Source of the DNA: Caballeronia glebae
GTDB lineage: Bacteria > Pseudomonadota > Gammaproteobacteria > Burkholderiales > Burkholderiaceae
Assembly (NCBI RefSeq): GCF_001545035.1
Contig: NZ_FCOJ02000073.1
Coordinates: 1-33,001, forward strand
Direction: 5' to 3'
DNA length: 33,001 bases
The position numbers and the translations under genes are program-made. Positions 16,882 through 23,186 of this stretch are shown here, piece by piece. Each line of letters opens with the position of its first letter. Positions within the stretch are counted from its first letter, which is position 1. Under the pieces are notes generated by a model. That model did no database searches. It saw only the letters and a list, made by a program, of their open reading frames with translations, and had not been told where the DNA came from.

Positions 16882-17327
16882 GGCAGTAAGCGGCGAGGTG
16901 AGTCTCCGGCCAACGCCCGGGCGTATCGCATCGCAGCGCGAAAGCCAGCAGCGCGGCTTATTACCTGCAGGAGACTGCGATTGTCGAGGCTCTCAAATCG
17001 ATATGTGAGTTCGAGGTAGGCGCCCCATGCGTCGTTCATCCGACTCATTGCGCGGCAGACCCGAGCCAGTCGCAGCCCAAGTCGGTCGTTTCGGACGAAG
17101 AAGGCAGGATAGAGCCGCTCGCGACCTACCCTGATTGCGAACATCGACCCGTGCATCAATCGCGTACGTAGTTCACCTTGTGAGATTGCGGCATGCCGAC
17201 AAAATTGGTCCGCCGTAAGAAAAAGCTTGCTGCGTACAAGCCGTCGCCGCGCCCGGCGAACACTACGCATAGCGTCGGGGTCGTCCGTCTCCGAGACGTT
17301 CTCAACCTGCTTTCCCGTGATTCGCAT
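16878..17327 (-). CDS. hypothetical protein with antitoxin-like module (paralogue B)
   Basis: A 149-residue protein made almost entirely of the module shared with the genes at 15304 and 17351: LFLTADQFCRHAAISQGELR (putative helix-turn-helix), FAIRVGRERLYPAFFV (YPA/F motif), GLRLARVCRAM, LTYRFESLDNRSLLQVI and AMRYAR. The pattern resembles antitoxins with a C-terminal toxin-binding region, by inference. It begins 23 bases after the upstream gene and its stop overlaps the next start as ATGA, so it sits inside a coupled operon. Confidence 0.65.
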   Translation of the reverse strand: MRITGKQVENVSETDDPDAMRSVRRARRRLVRSKLFLTADQFCRHAAISQGELRTRLMHGSMFAIRVGRERLYPAFFVRNDRLGLRLARVCRAMSRMNDAWGAYLELTYRFESLDNRSLLQVISRAAGFRAAMRYARALAGDSPRRLLP

Positions 17328-17350
17328 GGTTATGTGACGAGCTCTATGGA

Positions 17351-18436
17351 CTACTGCTTCGCCAGCAGGCGAAAGACCCTTTCTGCGACTTCAACCACGG
17401 TCCCACACTCGCCCGAGTTGTTGAGCTTGAGCGCCAGGGGAGGGTCGGCCTCAGTCGACGCAGAGACGCGGATTTCTTCCTCGTCGATGTCGCACACAAT
17501 CCGAGCTTCGAGTTGTGCGGATTCAACTCCGGCGGTATGTCGCTCGACTACTATCAACGCCGATGCGGGGCAACGCGGGACCTCGTGTGGAAAGCGAAAG
17601 CCCGGTGCGCTCACGGCAAGCAGAGCACGCTTCCAAAGCGGAAGGCGCGGGTCACCTTCCGCCGCAGTTGTGTAAATGGGTTCTTCGAGTGATGCCCTAG
17701 TTTGCTGCTGAGCGTCGAGTATCTTGACGAACGTTCTCGAAAATTCGGTCATCCATGCCGCGGCAAAGGCTCTGACCTTGCGATAGTCCTTGTTACTCTC
17801 GAGCATTTGCACTGGTCTGCGCTTTCCGAGCGCGCCCGACTCTGACGTCAGGAAGTCGAGGCGCTCTGAGGCCGAAGCCGGAGCCACTATGCTGGCAAGT
17901 TTCCAAAGTCTTTTAAGGTTCAGCTCCGGGTCACAAAGAATTGCGGGATAGGCGCTTTCGCCGTCAACGTCCAATGCGAACACGCGCTCCCGGCCAAGCA
18001 GGGTAGCGAGCTGTTCATTGGTCACGCCGAGCCTTTTTCGGAACTCACTTTCTCGAAGAAGCTCCCCGCTTGATAGCATCGCGCGGCGATTGTCTAATGC
18101 AGCATCGCGCACATCGTCCATCGATAATCGACCGGAACGCGCTGTTTCTGAGCGCACGAGGTCGAGGGTATTCTTTTCCGACGCCAGGACAACGACGTTC
18201 TCTAGCGACGATGTGTCGGTCGTCTCGTCAAACCCGAAGGCTGGTCCGTAAGTCGATGGGCGGAAATAGTCGTCCGCAGCTTGGCCAGGGCGACGATGCT
18301 GTTCATGAATCCACGGCTCCGTCGGCGCATATGCGAAGCGAACCTCTTCAGCGTAGTCCGCAACGGCTGAGAGTAGGAGCACGGTTGCGTCCTTATGGGC
18401 TCGGCTTAGGCGTCGAATGAGCTGATAGACCTTCAT
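17351..18436 (-). CDS. hypothetical protein with central antitoxin-like module (paralogue A)
   Basis: A 361-residue protein with a strong ribosome binding site (GGAGGTAAG before the ATG). Residues 1-100 are unrecognised (MKVYQLIRRLSRAHKDATVL). Residues 120-235 carry the shared module (GELLRESEFRKRLGVTNEQL, FALDVDGESAYPAILC, LDFLTSESGALGKRRPVQML). The C-terminal 130 residues (YTTAAEGDPRLPLWKRALLA, PHEVPRCPASALIVVERHTA) are a separate domain. The gene is first or second of a minus-strand operon leading into paralogue B and its coupled gene. Function unknown; the module suggests DNA binding plus a partner-binding surface. Confidence 0.65.
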   Translation of the reverse strand: MKVYQLIRRLSRAHKDATVLLLSAVADYAEEVRFAYAPTEPWIHEQHRRPGQAADDYFRPSTYGPAFGFDETTDTSSLENVVVLASEKNTLDLVRSETARSGRLSMDDVRDAALDNRRAMLSSGELLRESEFRKRLGVTNEQLATLLGRERVFALDVDGESAYPAILCDPELNLKRLWKLASIVAPASASERLDFLTSESGALGKRRPVQMLESNKDYRKVRAFAAAWMTEFSRTFVKILDAQQQTRASLEEPIYTTAAEGDPRLPLWKRALLAVSAPGFRFPHEVPRCPASALIVVERHTAGVESAQLEARIVCDIDEEEIRVSASTEADPPLALKLNNSGECGTVVEVAERVFRLLAKQ

Positions 18437-18481
18437 CTTACCTCCGGTAGCAGGGCAGGCTGGAAGCGGTTGCGATTCCGT

Positions 18482-18658
18482 TCAGTTCCAGGAGTCGTCT
18501 TGCCGCCAAGGATGGACTGCCCTTGGTGGTAGCACTTCGACTCCTGCCATCGAGACAATTACTCCCCGTGCGATAAGGTCCCAGGTGCTGCCGGATAAGC
18601 GGGGATAGTCGACGAGCTGACCGCAATACTTGGGCTTTTCCGATGCGCCTTCAATCAC
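18482..18658 (-). CDS. short protein (58 aa), possibly truncated
   Basis: A minus-strand frame with clear coding bias reads, from a GTG at 18658, MIEGASEKPKYCGQLVDYPR, then LSGSTWDLIARGVIVSMAGV and a tail ending WRQDDSWN. A TAG lies four codons upstream of the GTG and there is no good ribosome binding site, so the 5' part of a longer gene may have been lost. It precedes paralogue A by 45 bases on the same strand. No family was recognised. Confidence 0.45.
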   Translation of the reverse strand: MIEGASEKPKYCGQLVDYPRLSGSTWDLIARGVIVSMAGVEVLPPRAVHPWRQDDSWN

Positions 18659-18810
18659 TTCGATGAGCTAGTTCGCGTATGCATTGTTTCTGCCCACGTT
18701 GATGATTCGGGTCTCTTCGAGCTTGCGTCATCGATTCTCGAATTCGAGTGGAAGTAGTTCAAGCGTGACAAGCAGCATCGAGCGTCTCCGAATGCTGAAG
18801 ATGTTTCGTC

Positions 18811-19371
18811 TTACCGCGGAGGAAGGTCCGCTGCCAGCTTGGGCAGCTTCCGGCGCAAATTCACGAGCACTTGAGGGTGGTTGATACCAAAAATTGGATT
18901 GGTCAAAACGAGATGTGACACGCACCAAGGGGGCCACTCGTCATCATCGTCAAGCGCCAGCCATGACTCTGGTCTGCGCCGATGTACGTCGGCCCACACC
19001 TGCATCCAGCGAGGCGTCTGCCTGAACATATTTGAATTCATTCGCGAGTGGTACGTCGCTCCGACGACGCGCGATTGCAGTGCAGGCGTGAGCTTTCGCG
19101 CCAGCGTTGGCAGGCTCCCTCGATACCATGGCACCCACGCGCTGGAGAGGACGATGCGAATCCGCGGATAGGACGCAAGTTCTTGTGCCAGCAGGCCGCA
19201 GTGTTCAAAGAGCCGACGTTGCGGACGATGTAGCACTTGCGGACCGCGCCCGCGAATCCAATAAGCGTCGTCGGGGTTTAAAACGCCGTCAATGTCGAGA
19301 TACAGAACTCGGCCTCCCATGCGGTGCGGTGGTGGGACGGATTCCCCGGGGGTAAAGAGGGGCGAGGACAT
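18811..19371 (-). CDS. HAD-like hydrolase domain protein
   Basis: A 186-residue protein with the motifs of the haloacid dehalogenase superfamily: motif I LYLDIDGVLN (D26 nucleophile, D28 acid/base), motif II IVLSSAW (S76/S77), and an acidic motif IV, WLALDDDDEW (D141-D144). It is expected to be a Mg-dependent phosphatase or related phosphotransferase; substrate unknown. The start at 19371 is seven bases after the upstream stop and makes it the last gene of a minus-strand operon. An alternative start is the internal ATG of MGGRVLYLD. A frameshifted relative lies at 21360-21888. Confidence 0.82.
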   Translation of the reverse strand: MSSPLFTPGESVPPPHRMGGRVLYLDIDGVLNPDDAYWIRGRGPQVLHRPQRRLFEHCGLLAQELASYPRIRIVLSSAWVPWYRGSLPTLARKLTPALQSRVVGATYHSRMNSNMFRQTPRWMQVWADVHRRRPESWLALDDDDEWPPWCVSHLVLTNPIFGINHPQVLVNLRRKLPKLAADLPPR

Positions 19372-19378
19372 TGTCAGC

Positions 19379-19744
19379 TCAATGTGACGCCAAGTAAGTC
19401 ATGACGGCGACTCTGACCCTGTCGAGTAATGAAAGTGCGTCACTGATATCGAGCGGTGCTGGCGCTCCTGGTTCAAAGTCGTCCAACCAAACTCCCAGCG
19501 CAATAAGCGAAGTCTCATCACAATGCGGTATTTGCACGCGCCGCATGCCAAGGGCTAGGGCAAGCTTCCCCGGCAGTGCCGCTTTGAGCGCTACGGATGA
19601 GTCGAGAACGGAAAGAGCCAGGAGATAAGAGGCGGTATAGACACATTGCAGCCGCGTGTGCAGAGAAAGCTCGGAGCGCCTTGCGTCTGAGCGATAAGCC
19701 TCGCTGACGAGCATCCGACTTTGGCTCATGAGGTGGTCAATCAT
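19379..19744 (-). CDS. hypothetical protein (121 aa)
   Basis: A 121-residue helical soluble protein (LQCVYTASYLLALSVLDSSV) that appears in good codon usage. Its ATG overlaps the upstream stop by eight bases (19737-19744), indicating translational coupling to the BPSL0761-like gene, and it is followed after seven bases by the HAD gene. No family was recognised. The neighbourhood suggests that all three belong to one functional unit. Confidence 0.65.
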   Translation of the reverse strand: MIDHLMSQSRMLVSEAYRSDARRSELSLHTRLQCVYTASYLLALSVLDSSVALKAALPGKLALALGMRRVQIPHCDETSLIALGVWLDDFEPGAPAPLDISDALSLLDRVRVAVMTYLASH

Positions 19745-20081
19745 GGGCGCTCTCTTTGCGGGTTGCCCCGCCTGCTAAACGCACTGCGGCCTGCCCGAAA
19801 TCGAGGACACGTGCATCATTGCTTGGGGCGACCTTTTTATTGCCAGCGCTGAGCAGTGGCTTCCGTTCGTCCGAGTTCTCGTCGAACAGCGAAGTCGACC
19901 AGACTGACGGCAGCGCCTGAGCTGTTGCTCTCATGTCCTCGGCGTCGGGGTAATGACGCAGCACGTTGGCCGCAACTGTGCGAACGAGGTCCCACATGAC
20001 CGGCTCCTCTGCGGTGTAAAGCGTCTCGAGAAGCCATCGGGCATCAAGTATGGCTTTGCCTCGCTCGTTGAGCTGATTCAT
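19737..20081 (-). CDS. BPSL0761-like small protein
   Basis: A 114-residue protein starting at an ATG (20081) with GAGGA eight bases upstream; the open frame continues to 20168, but without a ribosome binding site. The N-terminal part, LNERGKAILDARWLLETLYT followed by VLRHYPDAEDM, fits the pattern of the small BPSL0761-type proteins found in Burkholderia accessory regions (an Arg-rich helix, then an RHYP motif). I recognise the pattern, not a known function. The longer-than-usual C-terminal tail is polar. Overlaps the following gene by eight bases. Confidence 0.6.
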   Translation of the reverse strand: MNQLNERGKAILDARWLLETLYTAEEPVMWDLVRTVAANVLRHYPDAEDMRATAQALPSVWSTSLFDENSDERKPLLSAGNKKVAPSNDARVLDFGQAAVRLAGGATRKESAHD

Positions 20082-20157
20082 ATGCAATCCTCTACGAATT
20101 TCGGAAGCTATTTGGCGTCTGCGGCCACCAAAAAAGTGGTGTGAGAGGGTGTGAGCG

Positions 20158-20487
20158 TTACTGTTCAACCGACCGAACGTATTCGGCTGTGACGTCAGCG
20201 ACTTCCCGTACGCCCCATCTATCGCACCATGTGCGGAGCAAATAAGCGGAGTCCACGGTCACGCCTGGTGGTCCAACTAGCCGATACTGGCGACCGGTTG
20301 AGGTTACAGCGCTCATCGTATCGAGGTCGAAGCTCTTCACGTTACTGCTGATGCGCGCATCCCTCGTGTCGGTTCTCATACCAAGGAGATGGCGTTGACC
20401 GAACTCGGATTCCGTCTCGATAACCGCCCAGTCCTCCAAGCAGATGACAGGCTCGAGTCCAACGGGAAGGGTTGACCAGGTAGGCAT
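20158..20487 (-). CDS. hypothetical protein (109 aa)
   Basis: A 109-residue protein whose ATG at 20487 is preceded by GGAGGCGTC, a strong ribosome binding site that decides the start over the longer frame to 20514. Sequence MPTWSTLPVGLEPVICLEDW to AEYVRSVEQ has good coding bias and ordinary globular composition. Family not recognised. It is upstream of the BPSL0761-like gene with a 76-base gap and downstream of a dyad operator-like site. Confidence 0.65.
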   Translation of the reverse strand: MPTWSTLPVGLEPVICLEDWAVIETESEFGQRHLLGMRTDTRDARISSNVKSFDLDTMSAVTSTGRQYRLVGPPGVTVDSAYLLRTWCDRWGVREVADVTAEYVRSVEQ

Positions 20488-20624
20488 GACGCCTCCGGCA
20501 AGGAGGGCCGGCACCGGTCAAAACGCTTCATGAAGCGTTCAACCGTCAGCCACCGGCGGCGAGAGGCGCCATTATCATTCGACTTCTGCGCGCCTGGTTT
20601 GAGTGAGACAATAATCTCACTCAT
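20376..20624 (-). CDS. possible short protein over the operator-like dyad
   Basis: An 82-residue frame with CCGGAG eight bases before its ATG; the first half (MSEIIVSLKPGAQKSNDNGA) looks protein-like, while the second half overlaps the better-supported gene at 20158-20487 by 112 bases and has poor composition. The dyad at 20603-20620 covers codons 2-8. It may be a leader peptide or the 5' end of a truncated gene. Confidence 0.3.
   Translation of the reverse strand: MSEIIVSLKPGAQKSNDNGASRRRWLTVERFMKRFDRCRPSLPEASCLPGQPFPLDSSLSSAWRTGRLSRRNPSSVNAISLV
20603..20620. promoter_or_regulatory. operator-like dyad GTGAGA-N6-TCTCAC, copy 1
   Basis: GTGAGA (20603-20608), spacer CAATAA, TCTCAC (20615-20620); arms extend to 8 bases (GAGTGAGA / TCTCACTC). 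It lies in front of the minus-strand genes at 20487 and below. A second dyad with the same half-sites and spacing is at 21222-21239, so a shared repressor is plausible. Confidence 0.55.
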
Positions 20625-20664
20625 AGTCTAGCTCCGGATTTGCGAAAATCAAGGCGCGCGTTGG

Positions 20665-21171
20665 TCAGACAATTGAGATGTCAGCAGCAGCGGCTATATC
20701 GGCAAGGTCGACGTAGCGCTCCAGTGAGGCAGACGTGACCAGGAAGGTCAGCTGCAAGAACAGCGACAGGGGAATCGTGCCCAACGTAACGTGCTCTTCT
20801 AAGGCTTCCTTTGTGGTAGTCGTCCCCAGCTTCTCTAGACGCTCGACTATCTCGTGGTAGTCGGTAAGCTGACCTCGCTTGAGCTCGGCAAGGACTACAT
20901 CTCGAGCTTTTTCCGACCAGGCGGCTTTGCTCGAGAGGCTTGGGCGCCACAGAGCCGGCGGGGTCGCTGACATCAAGGTGAGGATGTGTAGGAAGGTACT
21001 CAGACGCAACGTGCCACGTGTGATGCGAAGTACCAACCCGCGTTCAGTTTCGTCGGGTTCGTTCGCGATGTAGGCCTTCACCAGGAGCGGGTACGAGTAC
21101 TCCTTGCGCGCCATAGCGACGCGCACCACGCGGCAAGCAAGCCGCGCCCATGGAGTGTCAGCCTCGCTCAC
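20665..21171 (-). CDS. DUF6471-like protein
   Basis: A 168-residue protein. The chosen start is a GTG at 21171 with AAAGGACTTTC upstream; the open frame extends to 21306, but that extension covers the dyad at 21222-21239 and looks non-coding. TPWARLACRVVRVAMARKEY followed by RGLVLRITRGTLRLSTFLHI fits the DUF6471 pattern (W-A-R helix, then RI-x-RGT and a helix), a putative HTH-type fold in Burkholderia accessory proteins. A second similar helical repeat occurs toward the C-terminus (LEEHVTLGTIPLSLFLQLTF). It could be the regulator that binds the two dyads; this is inference. Confidence 0.6.
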   Translation of the reverse strand: MSEADTPWARLACRVVRVAMARKEYSYPLLVKAYIANEPDETERGLVLRITRGTLRLSTFLHILTLMSATPPALWRPSLSSKAAWSEKARDVVLAELKRGQLTDYHEIVERLEKLGTTTTKEALEEHVTLGTIPLSLFLQLTFLVTSASLERYVDLADIAAAADISIV

Positions 21172-21221
21172 GAAAGTCCTTTGCCTTTTTCCAAGAGGGG
21201 ACCTACATTTACGTTTGAGCG

Positions 21222-21239
21222 GTGAGATGAAAATCTCAC
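21222..21239. promoter_or_regulatory. operator-like dyad GTGAGA-N6-TCTCAC, copy 2
   Basis: GTGAGA (21222-21227), spacer TGAAAA, TCTCAC (21234-21239); the arms extend to GTGAGAT / ATCTCAC. It is 51 bases upstream of the GTG start of the DUF6471-like gene, a typical place for an operator on the minus strand. Confidence 0.55.
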
Positions 21240-21359
21240 TGCCACGACGACCGAAAAAAGTCGAATCACAGCTGAGGCACTCGGTCTCGCCGGCGCCTAT
21301 CCGCATAGTTTAAATGAAACGGAAGGTGACGCCGCCGTGCACTTCGTCGGAGGTGCTCT

Positions 21360-21888
21360 ATGGCAACTCAGCGCGTGCTCTACCTAACCGTGGAAGGCAC
21401 TCTCTTTCCAACAGCGATGAACCCCACGAAATTAGCATCTGCCGGGAGCTTTCCTTGACGCGCATCTGCACCGGCTAAAAGGGCTGCTCGAGTCTTTCAA
21501 CGACGTTCAAGTTGTACTCAGTTCGTCGTGGATAGCTCGGCACGGCTACCGTTCCGTCATTGACTGCCTCCCCTACGAATTAAAAATGAGAGTCATCGGA
21601 GCTACGATGCCCGGCAACAAAAGACTTGGCGCCGGCGCGAGCACACAAGGTACCTCTCGGCGAGGGCTGCTGGAGCGAGATTATTTAAAAAGACGCCCGA
21701 ACGACGTCCTCGTTGTCGAGAGTGACGCGAGCTGCGTCCCAACACTTCTGCGTGAACACGCTTTTATTGTTGAAACAGGCCTTTGGAACGCGCGTGAACC
21801 GACGTGGATTGGTCTTGCCGAGGCGCTAAGAAGGGAGCTTGAAGAAGGATGCGCAAACAGGCGAGGGAGCGGTGAAAAAAACTATTGA
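21360..21888 (+). pseudogene. frameshifted, degenerate HAD-like gene
   Basis: An ATG at 21360 reads MATQRVLYLTVEGTLFP and stops at 21453; the homologous continuation is in the next frame (PGAFLDAHLHRLKGLLESF, VQVVLSSSWIARHGYRS) to a TGA at 21888. Gene order and motifs parallel the intact HAD protein at 18811-19371: motif II LSSSW is conserved, but motif I has lost both aspartates (LYLTVEGTL against LYLDIDGVL) and motif IV is weak (VLVVESDAS). It is either a dead paralogue or a once-catalysis-free regulator that later decayed. Confidence 0.6.
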
Positions 21889-22290
21889 CGACCCATCACC
21901 CACCGGAGATAATCCAGTGCAGAGAATTCGGTCACAAGCAAATTTTTTAAAATTCTACGCGCAAAAATTTAAAAGCTCAAGCGAATTTTGAGAGGACGTG
22001 TGGTCGTCTTTTAAAATGTTGCACGCGAGAACAGGAAAACCATTTTGAATCATGGGGTTAGCTGACCTTTTAGAATTCTCGGGTAGAGCGCGCGGAGGTA
22101 GAGCGCGCGAGCGCGAAATTTAAAAAGCAACCAGTGAACTCATGGAAGCCTTGCCTGGCTTGGGTCAACGATGCGAGCACTCGATTGTCTTGCGGGACCC
22201 AGCATTTAGCTAACGGAACGATTAGGCGCCTCGATGGCTTTTCCGCGTCGGCGAATGACAAACGGACTGCAAGGATTTAAAAGGAGGAAG
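21889..22290. other. AT-rich non-coding stretch with repeated TTTAAAA blocks
   Basis: Markedly AT-richer than its surroundings, especially 21930-22020, with TTTAAAA or TTTTAAAA recurring near 21947, 21968, 22010, 22119 and 22276. GTAGAGCGCGCG occurs twice at about 22083-22109. No coding frame is supportable. Such DNA suits H-NS binding or an element end, but nothing here proves either. Confidence 0.5.
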
Positions 22291-22435
22291 GAGAACGCTA
22301 GGAAGAGAAACTACCTAGTACCCCTGTAAACGAGGACGGCCCGTACGGCAGCAACCGCACGAGCCGAATGGCGTACCCCTTTCGAGGCACCCCACGCTTA
22401 CGCGCGCGTAGGGTCTCATAATGGGGGCGTCTTGT

Positions 22436-22458
22436 CAAGCGCTGCCCTCGAGCGCTTG
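22436..22458. repeat. inverted repeat with 8-base arms
   Basis: CAAGCGCT and AGCGCTTG, separated by GCCCTCG, are perfect complements. On the minus strand TTGACA follows directly, so it could be a control site for a minus-strand transcript or a recombination-protein site. Confidence 0.45.
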
Positions 22459-22966
22459 CAACCATGGACACGAGACCCATGAACCCAAGCACCCACGCTG
22501 ACTCGCGGTTCTACGCCCGGTCGATGTGTCAGCAGCGCTCTGCGCTCCTGACCTCGACCGACAGAACCCCATCCCCGCTTTGGAATCGCGTTCCGGTTCG
22601 TCCGGCCCGACACGACCGTCCAATCTTCGTCGCAAACTTTCGGCAACTCCTGCGCTTCGCCGCCGCGTTGGCGACCTCAAAAGTCAATTTCCTTACTTTC
22701 CAGCTTGCCCGCGTCCGGCCACTCGTCGCGAAACATCCGACAAAGCGCCTGACCGGTCGCATCACGACCCGCGCCGTCGCAAAAACCAATCGTAGCTTGA
22801 GTTGGTCAAGTTGATTCGAGCGAATTGCCGCGAAGCCGTTGCCATTCCGGGCTGCTGTGTAGTGAGGCGGGAGCGGTCATAGAACTCATCCGTTCTAGAT
22901 TGCGCTCGCACACCGCGCCTCCGAAATCTACCTCCAGGTACATTTCACTTCCTTGATGTTCAACCA

Positions 22967-22980
22967 TCCTCCATGGAGGA
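22967..22980. promoter_or_regulatory. 14-base perfect palindrome upstream of tnsC
   Basis: TCCTCCATGGAGGA is self-complementary over 14 bases and lies 206 bases before the tnsC start codon. It could be an operator for the transposition operon. Confidence 0.35.
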
Positions 22981-23186
22981 ATAAATGTAGGACTACTTTA
23001 GACATAGAGGCGGCTGCCTGAGCAGTGCCAGATTCAACTGAATAGGTCGCAGGCTGCATTCTCGGCGAGGTGGTTACCGCGTCATGAGAGTCGCAACGTG
23101 CACATAAGCTATCGCGCGATTTCTGTGGACGTCCTGGGCGGGCCCCCCAGAGTCGCGATGCGCCACCGAGATTAAGGAGTTCGGCC

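Larger units (their letters stand above)
22291..23186. other. non-coding region upstream of the tns operon, rich in palindromes
   Basis: About 900 bases without a convincing gene on either strand. It contains the 12-base palindrome TACGCGCGCGTA (22399-22410), the inverted repeat CAAGCGCT-N7-AGCGCTTG (22436-22458), and TCCTCCATGGAGGA (22967-22980). AAGGAG, seven bases before the tnsC ATG, is its ribosome binding site. The promoter of the operon, and possibly the left transposon end, should lie here. Confidence 0.5.

Noticed and set aside
22298..22814. Several 60-150 residue frames on both strands upstream of tnsC
   Set aside because: They are Arg/Ser/Pro-rich, lack ribosome binding sites and overlap each other; none has protein-like composition.
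23158..23175. Five-codon leader peptide (MRHRD) just before tnsC
   Set aside because: The frame is too short and has no ribosome binding site of its own; chance occurrence is likely.
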